Below, one piece after another: positions 15,179 through 24,343 of a DNA stretch of 64,000 nt (position 1 is its first letter; each line of letters opens with the position of its first letter). The position numbers and the translations under genes are program-made. The notes beneath the pieces were generated by a model. The model made no database searches. It saw only the letters and a program-made list of their open reading frames with translations, and was not told where the DNA came from. Origin of the DNA: SYFT01 sp964471115 (lineage in GTDB: Bacteria > Acidobacteriota > Vicinamibacteria > Vicinamibacterales > SCN-69-37); the NCBI GenBank assembly GCA_964471115.1, contig CAYYFE010000015.1, positions 1-64,000 on the forward strand, written 5' to 3'.

Positions 15179-18136
15179 ATGTTCCGAACGACCCGTGTCA
15201 CCCGGGCGGCCGTCGTCCTGTCGGCCGTCTCCGCTTTCATCGTCACTGCGTTTGCCGCGCAAACGCCGGTCTCGCTGACGGGCATGCGCGATCCCGCGTT
15301 CGCCCCGGATGGCCGGCGGGTGGCCGTGTCCTGGTTCGAACAGTTATGGACGATGACGCCGGACGGGCGCGATCAGAAGCGCGTCGTCAGCGGCGGCGGC
15401 ACATGGGTGAGTGAACGCGATCCTGCGTGGTCACCCGATGGCCGGCAGATCGCGTTTGCCGCGGACACGAACGGCGCGTTTGATGTGTACGTCGTGCCCT
15501 CCGGCGGCGGCACACCGCGCAAGGTGACGAGCCTGGCCGGCGACGAACGATGGCCGTCATGGACACGCGACGGACGGCTGTTGTTCTCGCACCGTCCGCC
15601 GGCCGGCGACTGGTCGTTGCATCTGGTGAGCGCCGACGGCAGCGGCGAACCGGCACGACTGACGACCGGCGACCACGCCGAGTGGTTCGGCCGCGTGTCG
15701 CCGGATGGCCGTCGCGTCGTGTATCTGTCGAACGCCGATCCCGACGGCGCTGACACGGCTGATGTGTTCGTGCGCGCGCTTGACGCAGCGGAGGCGGCAC
15801 CGGTGCGCCTGACCCGCGGCGGCGGCCCGGAGCGCTGGCCCGCGTGGGCGCCCGACAGCGCGCGCGTCTCGTTTGCGGCCGCGCGCCAGGGTGTGGCCAC
15901 AGGCGTGTGGGTCGTGGAGGCCGCGGCGCCGGCACCATCAGCCGCGCCTGGACGCGCGGGCGGTCCCGCGGGCCGGGGTGGTGGTGGCGCGGCGCAGCCG
16001 CTCGCGCAACTGGCATCGCGGCATGCGGGCCTCTCCGCGTGGTCACCGGACGGCGAGACGCTGCTCGTCGCCACCGAACCGGCACCGTCGACGCAGTACA
16101 ACGGGAATCCGGTGCGCAACGATGACGATGCGGCGGCGGTGTTTGTCGCGGCCGAAGACCTGCAGGTGTGGCGCGTACCCGCGCCGCGCGCCATTGACGC
16201 CAACGCGCGCGCGATCGCCGCGCCGCCGCCGGGCCGCAGTCAGTGGGTGACGCAGTTCGATCGCACGTGGCAGACGCTCAAGTCGCTGTATTACCGGGAG
16301 GGGCCGTCGGCGGCGGCGTGGGACGCGTTGCGCGAGAAACACCGGCCGGCCGCGCTGGCCGCGACGTCGGCGAGCGACGTGGAAGATGTCATCGATGTGA
16401 TGCTGGCCGAGCAGCCGCTGATGAAGCCGGCGGTCGAGAAGACGACCGGCGTGATTTCGTCGGGCCACCCGCTGGCGTCGGCCGCCGGCGCGCGAATCCT
16501 CGACATGGGCGGCAACATCGTGGATGCGATCGTCGCCACGTCGTTTGCGCTCGGTGTCGTCGAGCCCGATGCGTCGGGCATCGGCGGTGACGGGCAGGCC
16601 ATCCTTTTCCTGAAGGGGATGAGCGAGCCGGTCATCATCGAATACAAGGACATGACGCCCGCGCGGGCGACGTTCGACAACCCGAAGATCTTCGGCCCGA
16701 ACGGACAGCGCACGGCGGGTGATGGACCGACGGTCGTGAACATTCCCGGTGTCGTCGCCGGGCTGGACCTGCTCTTCCAGAAGTACGGCAGCAAGAAGGT
16801 GACCTGGGAGCAGGTGCTGGCGCCCGCGATTGAACTGGCGGAGAACGGGTACATCCTCGACGAAGCGCTGCCGACGACCATCGCAATCGGCCGCGACCGG
16901 TTCGCCAAGTACCCGGAGGCCGCGAAGATCTATCTGCCTGGCGGGAAGGTGCCCAGACCCGGCGATCGGTTCATCAACAAGGACTATGCCGAAACGCTGA
17001 AGGTGCTGGCGAAGGAAGGCGGCCAGTCGTTCTACCGCGGCAGCATCGCGCGCCGGATTGCCGACGACATGGCAGCCAACGGCGGCATCATCTCGCTGGA
17101 GGATCTCGCGCAGTACCGCGCGATGGAGCGCAAGCCGTTGTCAGGCACCTTCCGCGGCCATCTGGTGTATTCGGTGGCGCCGCCTGTCTCGACCGGTCTC
17201 ACGCTCATCGAGACCCTGCAGATTCTCGACAACTACACACCGAAGCCAGGCGCCACGGTGTTCAACGACCCCGAGTACCTGCATTACGCGATCGAAGCCT
17301 GGCGTGTGCGTGATGGCGGCGCGCAGATTGCGGATCCCGAGCGCTGGCCGATCAATCTCGGCAATCACCTCGAGCGCAATCACGCGCTCGATCGCTTCAA
17401 GCTCATCAATCCGTCGAAGGCCTGGGTCGCGCCGCAGGCCGCCGGCCGTGGCCGCGGCGCCGGCCCGCTGGACCCTGGGACCCTGGACCCTGGGACCCTG
17501 GACCCTGGACCCTCGGACCCTGGACCCATTGAGATCCTTACAGGCACCACCTCCTTCGCCGGCGCGGACACCGACGGCAACATGATCGCCGTCACGCAGA
17601 CGTTGTCCACCTGGGGCGGCAACTTCTACGTGTCGAAGGGGCTCGGCTTCCTCTACAACGATCACTTCCGCGGCGGACGCGGCACCGGGTACGGGTCGAT
17701 GCTGCCGCTGCAGCGGCATTCGTCGGTCAGTGTGCCGACGCTGCTGTTTGCGCCCAGCGACGTGGACCCCGGCCGGTACGGCATTCCCGGGTTCACGCCG
17801 CGGCTGGCCGTGGGCGCCGCGGGCAACGCGTGGATTCCCGCGTCGGTCTACAACATCATCCTCAACGTCGTCGACGGCGGGCTCGACGCGCAACGCGCCA
17901 TCGAGGGGCCGCGCATGCTCATCGGCAACGGCCCCGGCGGCACGTCGCGTGTGCAGCTCGAGGATCGCATCCCCCGGGCGCTGCTCGAGAAACTGGAAGC
18001 CATGGGCCACACGTTCGCCAAGACCGGCCGGAAGGGCGAGGTGGTGCAGGGCTACGCGGCCGTCGCGCTGATCAATGCGTCGAAAGGAACGGTCGAGGGC
18101 GGATCCGAGCCTCGACGTACCCATGGCGCGCGTTGA
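15179..18136 (+). CDS. fusion of TolB-like propeller and gamma-glutamyltransferase
   Basis: This 985-residue secreted protein begins with a signal peptide (VVLSAVSAFIVTAFAAQ). Residues 30-370 are a WD40-like propeller with repeated D-P-A-F/W-S-P-D-G-R units (DPAFAPDGRRVAVSW, DPAWSPDGRQIAFAAD). Residues about 430-985 are a gamma-glutamyltransferase or related Ntn-hydrolase: GVISSGHPLASAAGARIL, SGIGGDGQAILFL, and the self-processing site TTSFAGADTDGNMIAVTQ with candidate nucleophile Thr790. A short tricorn/S41-like linker (TQFDRTWQTLKSLYYREG) joins the halves. A GGACCCT array encoding LDPGTLDPG lies just before the catalytic Thr. The usual GGT motif is T-T-H; here it is T-T-S. Glutathione hydrolysis or peptide transfer is inferred. 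Confidence 0.85.
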   Translation: MFRTTRVTRAAVVLSAVSAFIVTAFAAQTPVSLTGMRDPAFAPDGRRVAVSWFEQLWTMTPDGRDQKRVVSGGGTWVSERDPAWSPDGRQIAFAADTNGAFDVYVVPSGGGTPRKVTSLAGDERWPSWTRDGRLLFSHRPPAGDWSLHLVSADGSGEPARLTTGDHAEWFGRVSPDGRRVVYLSNADPDGADTADVFVRALDAAEAAPVRLTRGGGPERWPAWAPDSARVSFAAARQGVATGVWVVEAAAPAPSAAPGRAGGPAGRGGGGAAQPLAQLASRHAGLSAWSPDGETLLVATEPAPSTQYNGNPVRNDDDAAAVFVAAEDLQVWRVPAPRAIDANARAIAAPPPGRSQWVTQFDRTWQTLKSLYYREGPSAAAWDALREKHRPAALAATSASDVEDVIDVMLAEQPLMKPAVEKTTGVISSGHPLASAAGARILDMGGNIVDAIVATSFALGVVEPDASGIGGDGQAILFLKGMSEPVIIEYKDMTPARATFDNPKIFGPNGQRTAGDGPTVVNIPGVVAGLDLLFQKYGSKKVTWEQVLAPAIELAENGYILDEALPTTIAIGRDRFAKYPEAAKIYLPGGKVPRPGDRFINKDYAETLKVLAKEGGQSFYRGSIARRIADDMAANGGIISLEDLAQYRAMERKPLSGTFRGHLVYSVAPPVSTGLTLIETLQILDNYTPKPGATVFNDPEYLHYAIEAWRVRDGGAQIADPERWPINLGNHLERNHALDRFKLINPSKAWVAPQAAGRGRGAGPLDPGTLDPGTLDPGPSDPGPIEILTGTTSFAGADTDGNMIAVTQTLSTWGGNFYVSKGLGFLYNDHFRGGRGTGYGSMLPLQRHSSVSVPTLLFAPSDVDPGRYGIPGFTPRLAVGAAGNAWIPASVYNIILNVVDGGLDAQRAIEGPRMLIGNGPGGTSRVQLEDRIPRALLEKLEAMGHTFAKTGRKGEVVQGYAAVALINASKGTVEGGSEPRRTHGAR
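17470..17528. repeat. GGACCCT array, tract 3 (inside the GGT gene)
   Basis: Eight units of 7 or 8 bp (GGACCCT, GGGACCCT, CGGACCCT), total 59 bp, translated as LDPGTLDPGTLDPGPSDPGP. It ends about six codons before the predicted catalytic threonine. Confidence 0.9.
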
Positions 18137-18145
18137 GGTTGCTGC

Positions 18146-20554
18146 ATGCCCACTGAACTTCGCTACGTCATCCGTCAGCTCGCCAAGTCACCCGGCTTCA
18201 CGGCGGTCGCCGTCCTCGGCCTGGCTCTGGCCATTGGGGCGAACACCGCGCTGTTCAGCGTCGTCAACTCGGTGTTCCTCCGCCCGCTGCCGTACCACGA
18301 GTCCGACCGCCTGGTGCGCCTGAGTTCCACCGACCAGTCACGAGAGGTCGATCGATTCGGGTTTTCGTACACGCGGTACCAGGCTGTGCTCGCCCAGCCT
18401 GGCGTGTTCAGCGCGTTGGCGTTTTCGGCGCCAAACGCCTTCACCCTCACTGGCCGTGGCGATCCCGAACAACTGACGGCGCTGCAGGCGTCGGCGACGA
18501 TGTTGCCGACGCTCGGTCTCGAGGTGGCGGCGGGCCGGAACTTCTCGATCGACGAAGATCAGCCGGGCGGCGCCCGCGTGGTGCTCATCAGTCACGGCTT
18601 CTGGCGCCAGCGGTTCAACGGCGAGCCGTCCGCGCTCGGGCAGACGCTGCAGCTCGACGGCGTGCTGCACACCATCGTCGGCGTCCTGCCGGAGGCCGCC
18701 ACCGCCGCGCCGCTGGACGATTTCGAGATCTGGGTGCCGCGCCCGGCGGAGGTGCCCTATCTGGTGCCGTCGCAACTGCACGGCGGCGGGTACTTCTTCC
18801 AGGTCGTCGGCCGGCTTGCGCCCGGCGTCTCGCTGACGCAGGCGCAGCAGGCGATGGACCTGACGGCGGCGGCCTACCGAGCCGAGTACCCCACGAACGT
18901 CGATGCGCCGACCAGCATCGAGCTGGTGCCGCTGCTCGACGACGTCGTGCAGAACGCACGCCAGAGTTATCTCCTCTTGTTCGGAGCGGTCGGGTGTGTG
19001 TTGCTGGTGGCCTGCGCCAACGTCGCCAATCTGCTGCTGGCGCGTTTTGCGTCCCGTCGCAAGGAGATTGCGGCGCGCTTCGTGCTGGGCGCGAGCCGCG
19101 CGGACATCGTACGCCAGCTGCTCCTCGAGAGTCTGGCCGTGGCGGTGCTGGGCGGCGCCCTCGGGTTGTGGCTGGCGGCCTGGGCGCTGCGGGTCGTGGT
19201 CGCATTCAGCGCCGACTTGATTCCGCGAGCGGCTGAGATCGCGCTCGATCCGGTGGCGGTCCTCTTCACCGTGGGCGTGACGCTGGTCACCGGCCTGGCC
19301 ATCGGCGTCTTTCCGGCGATGCAGGCGTCGAGTGTCCACGTGCGCGAGGCGCTGAACGAAACGAGCCGCGGCTCCACGGGCACCGGCAAGCGCCTGCGCG
19401 CCGGGTTGCTCGTCGCCGAGGTGGCGCTGTCGCTGACGCTGCTCATCGCCGCGGGGCAATTGCTCACCAGCTTCGCGCGGCTCCAGCGGGTGGATCCGGG
19501 TTTTGATCCCGGCCAGGTCTTCACCGCGCAGCTCGTGCTGCCGCCCCAGCGGTACGCCGGCCCGGAACTGGTCGCGGCCTACGAACGGCTCTACGAGCGT
19601 CTGTCCACGCTGCCGGGCACGACGTCGGCCGCATTGACCGATCGGGTACCGCTGACGGGGGCCACGACCCCCGCGCCCGTCGCGGTGTCGAACCGGCCCG
19701 TGCCCCTCAGCGAGCGGCCCTACGCCAACCGGCACCTGGTCTCACCGCGGTATTTCGAGACGCTCGGAATCCCGTTCCGCGCGGGTCGCGATTTCGATAC
19801 CCGTGACAATGCCAACGTGCCACACGTGGTCATCATCAACGAAACGTTCGCCCGGCAGTTCTTCCCTGGCGAAGATCCGATCGGGCGGACGTTGATCACC
19901 GGAATGGGGCAGCTGCCATCGCAGGTCGTGGGCGTCGTCGCCGACGTTCGCGGCGCGACGCTGAACACACCGCCCGCGCCGGACTACTTCCTGCCGGCGC
20001 TGCAGCGACCGGAGGGCTTCACGAACATCCTGATCCGCACCATCGCGCATCCGTCGACGTTGACGCCGGCCGTGCGCGAGGCGCTCAAGGACATCGACGC
20101 CGATCTGCCGCTGCTGCAGCCCCAACCGCTGACGGCGCGCGTGGAAGAAACGGTCGCCGACCGGAAGCTGGCCCTCGTCCTGCTCGGTGGCTTCGCAGGC
20201 CTGGCGCTCGTCCTGGCCCTGCTTGGCGTTTACAGCGTGATGGCGCATCTGGTGGCCTACCGGACAGCGGAGATCGGGATTCGGATGGCCCTCGGGGCGA
20301 GCCGCGGCTCGGTGCTGCGGATGGTGCTGGGGCATGGTCGCCGGCTCACGCTGGTGGGGATCGTCGCCGGCGGGCTCGGTTCCTTCTGGGTCACCCGGCT
20401 CATGCAGCAATCCCTCTTCGAGGTGGATGCCGCCGATCCCACGATTTACCTGGTGTTGTCGCTGATGCTGCTGGTCGTGGCCGAGTGCGCATGCTGGTTC
20501 CCGGCGAGGCGGGCGACCCGCATCGATCCGCTGGTCGCGATGCGCGCGGACTGA
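18146..20554 (+). CDS. ADOP family duplicated permease (MacB/FtsX-like)
   Basis: An 802-residue inner-membrane protein of the acidobacterial duplicated orphan permease type. The N-terminal motif LAKSPGFTAVAVLGLALAIGANTALFSVVN and LRPLPY is diagnostic. It contains two MacB-periplasmic plus FtsX units: the first ends with CVLLVACANVANLLLARFASRRKEIAARF and two more helices, the second with LLGVYSVMAHLVAYRTAEIGIRMALGAS and the last two helices. Each half has four membrane segments. No ABC ATPase gene is adjacent, as is usual for these orphan permeases, so it may borrow a shared ATPase or act without one. It starts 9 bp after the GGT fusion stop with GAGG 8 nt upstream, so the two are probably co-transcribed. 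Confidence 0.92.
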   Translation: MPTELRYVIRQLAKSPGFTAVAVLGLALAIGANTALFSVVNSVFLRPLPYHESDRLVRLSSTDQSREVDRFGFSYTRYQAVLAQPGVFSALAFSAPNAFTLTGRGDPEQLTALQASATMLPTLGLEVAAGRNFSIDEDQPGGARVVLISHGFWRQRFNGEPSALGQTLQLDGVLHTIVGVLPEAATAAPLDDFEIWVPRPAEVPYLVPSQLHGGGYFFQVVGRLAPGVSLTQAQQAMDLTAAAYRAEYPTNVDAPTSIELVPLLDDVVQNARQSYLLLFGAVGCVLLVACANVANLLLARFASRRKEIAARFVLGASRADIVRQLLLESLAVAVLGGALGLWLAAWALRVVVAFSADLIPRAAEIALDPVAVLFTVGVTLVTGLAIGVFPAMQASSVHVREALNETSRGSTGTGKRLRAGLLVAEVALSLTLLIAAGQLLTSFARLQRVDPGFDPGQVFTAQLVLPPQRYAGPELVAAYERLYERLSTLPGTTSAALTDRVPLTGATTPAPVAVSNRPVPLSERPYANRHLVSPRYFETLGIPFRAGRDFDTRDNANVPHVVIINETFARQFFPGEDPIGRTLITGMGQLPSQVVGVVADVRGATLNTPPAPDYFLPALQRPEGFTNILIRTIAHPSTLTPAVREALKDIDADLPLLQPQPLTARVEETVADRKLALVLLGGFAGLALVLALLGVYSVMAHLVAYRTAEIGIRMALGASRGSVLRMVLGHGRRLTLVGIVAGGLGSFWVTRLMQQSLFEVDAADPTIYLVLSLMLLVVAECACWFPARRATRIDPLVAMRAD

Positions 20555-20567
20555 CGGCGCCGGCGGC

Positions 20568-21326
20568 TTACGCCTGGTCCGGGCGCGCCGGGGGCTGGCG
20601 TTTGTGTTCGCTGGTTGACCGCAGTTGCTCGATCCGGCGGGCGACGTCGGGCGGCACGGCGGACGGGCCGTCGTTGAGGTACGCCTCGAGCATGTCGTAC
20701 GAGAAACCCATCTCCGCCTCGTCGGTCTGGCCGATCCACAGGCCCGCGGACGGCGCCTTGTCGATGATCGGCGCCGGCACGCCCAGCGCGCGCGCCAGGG
20801 CGCGCACCTCGCTCTTGACGAGGTTGGCGATGGGCAACACGTCGCAGCCGCCGTCGCCGAACTTCGTGAAGTACCCCAGCGTGATCTCGCTGCGGTTGCC
20901 CGTGCCCGCCACCAGGTAGTTGAGCGAATTGGCGATGAAATAGAGCGACGTCATCCGCAGACGCGGCTTGATGTTGGCCTCGGGCATCTGCTGTTTGATG
21001 TCCGCCACGTGCACCGACTGCGGCAGGCCCTTCAGCACCTGATGCAGTTCGCCGATGAGCGCGTCGAACACCGGCGACAGGTCGATGCGCGCCGTTGGAA
21101 TGCCGAACGTCCGCGCCAGCAGCCGCGCATCCGCTTCATCCTGCGCATGGCTGTAACACGGCAGAATCACGCCCAACACCCGGTTGGGCGTCGCCATCTG
21201 ACACAGGCGCGCCACCACCGCCGAATCAATGCCGCCGCTCAGCCCCACGACATACCCATGCGCACCCGCCGCCTGCGCGCGGTCTCGAAGAAACTGGACG
21301 ATGGAATCGGGGGACGGGGAGGACAT
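20568..21326 (-). CDS. nadE: ammonia-dependent NAD+ synthetase
   Basis: The 252-residue enzyme amidates deamido-NAD with ammonia and ATP, the last step of NAD synthesis. The PP-loop VGLSGGIDSAVVARL (SGGIDSA at 30-36), RMTSLYFIANSLNYLVAGTGNRSEITLGYFTKFGDGGCDVLPIANL and the LWIGQTDEAEMGFSYD segment are all canonical. It lacks a glutaminase domain, so it depends on free ammonia or a partner. The ATG is next to a heptamer array; TATCCT from the first unit ends 7 nt before the ATG, so the array may supply the promoter. Confidence 0.95.
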   Translation of the reverse strand: MSSPSPDSIVQFLRDRAQAAGAHGYVVGLSGGIDSAVVARLCQMATPNRVLGVILPCYSHAQDEADARLLARTFGIPTARIDLSPVFDALIGELHQVLKGLPQSVHVADIKQQMPEANIKPRLRMTSLYFIANSLNYLVAGTGNRSEITLGYFTKFGDGGCDVLPIANLVKSEVRALARALGVPAPIIDKAPSAGLWIGQTDEAEMGFSYDMLEAYLNDGPSAVPPDVARRIEQLRSTSEHKRQPPARPDQA

Positions 21327-21332
21327 GGTGTA

Positions 21333-21388
21333 AAGGATAAGGGATAAGGGATAAGGGATCAGGGATCAGGGACAAGGGACCAGGGACC
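21333..21388. repeat. heptamer array AGGGATA/AGGGATC/AGGGACC
   Basis: Eight 7-bp units: AAGGATA, AGGGATA twice, AGGGATC twice, AGGGACA, AGGGACC twice. It occupies the upstream region of nadE. Confidence 0.93.
21334..21339 (-). promoter_or_regulatory. -10 element within the heptamer array, nadE
   Basis: TATCCT on the minus strand ends 7 nt before the nadE ATG and is part of the first heptamer. The following units offer repeated TATCCC copies further upstream. Confidence 0.35.
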
Positions 21389-21408
21389 ATTTGGAACCGC
21401 TCCCAATG

Positions 21409-21464
21409 ATCCCTGGTCCATTGTCCATGTCGCCCTTCCAATGATCCCTTATCCTTGATCCTTT
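21409..21464. repeat. inverted heptamer units opposite the 21333-21388 array
   Basis: ATCCCTG, GTCCATT, GTCCATG and, after a 14-bp break, ATCCCTT, ATCCTTG, ATCCTTT are the same heptamer family on the other strand, so the gap 21327-21464 can fold into one long imperfect hairpin. A unit supplies the TAA stop of the upstream membrane-protein gene. Confidence 0.8.
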
Positions 21465-22408
21465 CGTAAATTCCGAATCCCTTCCGCCGCCGGGGAGTCG
21501 GGCCAGAGGGGCAGCGGAGCCGCGGTGTAGGTCGCGTGCGCGAGTTCGCCCTGGAAGAACACGATGAGCGACGCCGTCCACCAGAGGCTCGCCGCGACGC
21601 GCAGGACGATGTAGAGCATGACGACGGTGACGTAGTAGTCGAGGCCCTCATCGCTGACCGGCGCGGCGCCGAACCAGAGGCGAATGACGACCACGGACGG
21701 CAACGCGCTCAGCGCGTACAGGCCGGCCGTGCGCAGCGGGCGCCGGCGCATGAACCGAAGCCCCGCCATGAGGCCGCCGAGCGCGCTGTGGCGGTCCTCC
21801 ACCACCATGCGAATGCGCGCGAAGTCGCCCGCCATCGCGACCAGGCCCAGCGCCGCCGCGAACATGAGATGCATCGACACTTGTACGACGAGCAGGTCGG
21901 TGCGGTCGGTCAGGCCCTGCGTCCGGTTCGCCATGACCGTGCCCAGCCACCAGGGCTGGGCATAGATAAGCAGCACCCACCAGGCCGGAGCCATCAGGAC
22001 CGCCAGTCGAAGGAATCGCCAGAAATGGACGCCGCAGGCGGAGAAAAACGCCGCGGTGTACGTGGCGCGTCCTCGCGCGAAGCGATCGATGATGCCGCCG
22101 GAGAGAAACAACGACAGCGCCAGGGCGGCCAGTGCGGCGCCCATCGCCGCCGGCGCGGCGGGCGGCGTGCGATGGCCCAGCGCCAGCGCCCAGCCACCGT
22201 GCCACTGCCACATCAGGCGTTCGAGCGCGGTTCGCAGGCCGAGCCGGTCCGACATCGGCCCGAAGACGTCGCCGGCAAACGGCGCCAGCACGACCACCGC
22301 CAGCACCGCCAGTGCCACACCCATCACCGGCGCCTGCCACACCCGCCGCCCGCCCTCGAGGAACGCGCCGAGGATGGTGGCTCGCTGCGTGGTGGGTGCA
22401 CCGGTCAT
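21449..22408 (-). CDS. integral membrane protein, unknown function
   Basis: A 319-residue inner-membrane protein with about six hydrophobic segments, including APVMGVALAVLAVVVLAPFAG, ALALSLFLSGGIIDRFARG, FLRLAVLMAPAWWVLLIYAQ, MHLMFAAALGLVAMAGDF and LRVAASLWWTASLIVFFQGE. The order (two helices, GGIIDRFARGR loop, DFARIRMVVEDR loop) resembles uncharacterised YihY/DUF-type membrane proteins, but I do not recognise a named family. The last codons and the TAA stop (RKDQG-stop) are encoded by the heptamer repeat, so the natural C-terminus may have been altered by the array. It is divergent from the TonB-dependent receptor with a 24-bp gap. Confidence 0.75.
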   Translation of the reverse strand: MTGAPTTQRATILGAFLEGGRRVWQAPVMGVALAVLAVVVLAPFAGDVFGPMSDRLGLRTALERLMWQWHGGWALALGHRTPPAAPAAMGAALAALALSLFLSGGIIDRFARGRATYTAAFFSACGVHFWRFLRLAVLMAPAWWVLLIYAQPWWLGTVMANRTQGLTDRTDLLVVQVSMHLMFAAALGLVAMAGDFARIRMVVEDRHSALGGLMAGLRFMRRRPLRTAGLYALSALPSVVVIRLWFGAAPVSDEGLDYYVTVVMLYIVLRVAASLWWTASLIVFFQGELAHATYTAAPLPLWPDSPAAEGIRNLRKDQG

Positions 22409-22432
22409 GACCGTGGCATCCTATCTCAACCC

Positions 22433-24343
22433 ATGGAATTGCTCTTTGTCCTGTATCTGACGCTCCAACTGCCCACGCCTCCCGCGCCGCCCCCGCAACC
22501 GCCGGTCGAGATTGAAGAAGAAATCATCGTCACCGCCACCCGCACCGGCCGGCTCGCCACCGACCAGGCGATGCGCGTGGAAGTGGTGGGACGCGAAGAG
22601 ATTGAAGAGAAACTGCTGATGACGCCCGGCGACATCGCGATGCTGCTCAACGAGACCAGCGGCATCCGGCTGCAGCCGACGTCGCCGGCCCTGGGCGCCG
22701 CGGCCGTGCGAGTACAGGGCCTGCCCGGCCGCTTCACTGCGGTGCTGACCGACGGCCTGCCGATCAACGGCACGCAGGTCGCGTCGATCGGCCTGCTGCA
22801 GATCCCACCAATGGACCTTCAGCAGGTCGAAGTCATCAAGGGCGCCGCCTCGGCGATGTACGGACCCTCGGCGCTTGGGGGCGTCATCAACCTGGTGACG
22901 CGCCGGCCCACGCCCGAACACGAGGGCGAACTGCTGCTCAACGCCACCACCCGTTCGGGTGGTGACGCGGTGGTGTTTGCCGCTGGACCGGCCTCGGCGT
23001 CGGCGGGATACACGCTGCTGGCCGGCCTCCACGGCCAGCGGATTGACGATGTGGATGGGGATGGGTGGGCGGACCTGCCGCGGTATCAGCGCGTCATTGC
23101 GCGGCCGAAGGTGTCGTGGACGGCCGGCGCCACCAGTCTGGACGCGACCGTCGGCGTGACGCGCGAGGACCGTCGGGGCGGACTCTTCGACTCCGCCGAC
23201 GGCCGTCAGGCGGTCGACACCCTGCGTGTGGATGCGGGGCTGGCCGCGCGGCGTCCGGTGTCGACCGGCGTGTTCGTCGGCAAGGCCGCGTTCGTGCGTC
23301 TCGACCACGATCATCGCTACAACACCGAGACCTTCTCCGATGCGCACGACGCGCTGATGCTGGAAGGGTCGTACCTGTGGTCACGCGGCCGCCACACGCT
23401 GGTGGCCGGGGGTGGTCTCGACTGGCAGCGGTACGACGGATCCCGAGACGACCTGAACTACTCGTGGGTCACCCCCGCCGTCTTCGTACAGGACGATGTC
23501 GACGTGGGGGACCGGATGCGGATGTCGCTCAGCGCGCGGGTGGATCGCCATCCCGAGTTCGGATGGCTGTGGAGCCCGCGGGCGTCGGTCCGCTGGGCGC
23601 TCGATCCGTGGGACGTGCGGGTGTCGGCCGGGCGCGGCGCGTTCGCCCCGACGCCGTTCATCGATGAGGTCGAAGAAATCGGCGTGCATCAGGTGACGCA
23701 CAACCGGATCGATCGCGCCGAGACGGCCGAGACGGTGTCGGTCGACGTCAGTCGCGAGGTCGGCCCGGTGTCGGTCTCGTTGACGGGGTTTGGCGCGGCG
23801 ATTCATCACCCGGTGCGGCTCTCGGCGGTGGTCGATCGTGGTCTGCGGGTGGCCGTGTTCAACGAGGACCGCGCCGATTCGGCGATTCGGATTCTCGGCG
23901 CCGAAGCGTTTGCGCGTGTGCGATCAGGCCCGTGGGTGGCGACCGCCACACACGTGTGGCTGCGCGCGACGGAATTGAGCGAGGCGGGCGCGCGTGAGGA
24001 CGTCGCCTACACCCCGCGCCGCACGTTCAGCCTGGTGGCGGCGTGGGAGCAGCACGGGACGGCGCGTGTGGGGCTGGAGGTGTATTACACCGGCCGGCAG
24101 GCGCTCGAGGAGAATCCGTACCGGACCGAGTCCGCGCCGTACACGATCGTGGGTCTGCTGGCGGAACGGCGGTTCGGCCGCGTGCGCGCGTTCATCAACC
24201 TCGAGAACCTGACCGACGTACGCCAGTCCGACTACGACCCGCTGCTGCTGCCGTCGGCCACGTTCCTGGGCAAACGCGCGGTCAGCGCGTGGGCGCCGCT
24301 CGAAGGGCGCACGATCAACGCGGGCGTCAGGATCGGGTGGTGA
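22433..24343 (+). CDS. TonB-dependent outer-membrane receptor
   Basis: A 636-residue receptor. A short signal peptide and proline-rich linker (LYLTLQLPTPPAPPPQPP) precede the TonB-box-like EEEIIVTATRTGR. The plug domain spans about 40-150, with TPGDIAMLLNETSGIRLQPTSP, VRVQGLPGRFTAVLTDGLPI and VEVIKGAASAMYGPSALGGVINLVTRRP. The rest is beta-barrel, closing with GVRIGW (terminal aromatic). It resembles vitamin B12/siderophore-type or small-molecule receptors; the neighbouring CobA-HemD gene is suggestive of tetrapyrrole metabolism but is convergent and overlaps by 17 bp, so the link is weak. The barrel is rather short for the family. Confidence 0.92.
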   Translation: MELLFVLYLTLQLPTPPAPPPQPPVEIEEEIIVTATRTGRLATDQAMRVEVVGREEIEEKLLMTPGDIAMLLNETSGIRLQPTSPALGAAAVRVQGLPGRFTAVLTDGLPINGTQVASIGLLQIPPMDLQQVEVIKGAASAMYGPSALGGVINLVTRRPTPEHEGELLLNATTRSGGDAVVFAAGPASASAGYTLLAGLHGQRIDDVDGDGWADLPRYQRVIARPKVSWTAGATSLDATVGVTREDRRGGLFDSADGRQAVDTLRVDAGLAARRPVSTGVFVGKAAFVRLDHDHRYNTETFSDAHDALMLEGSYLWSRGRHTLVAGGGLDWQRYDGSRDDLNYSWVTPAVFVQDDVDVGDRMRMSLSARVDRHPEFGWLWSPRASVRWALDPWDVRVSAGRGAFAPTPFIDEVEEIGVHQVTHNRIDRAETAETVSVDVSREVGPVSVSLTGFGAAIHHPVRLSAVVDRGLRVAVFNEDRADSAIRILGAEAFARVRSGPWVATATHVWLRATELSEAGAREDVAYTPRRTFSLVAAWEQHGTARVGLEVYYTGRQALEENPYRTESAPYTIVGLLAERRFGRVRAFINLENLTDVRQSDYDPLLLPSATFLGKRAVSAWAPLEGRTINAGVRIGW

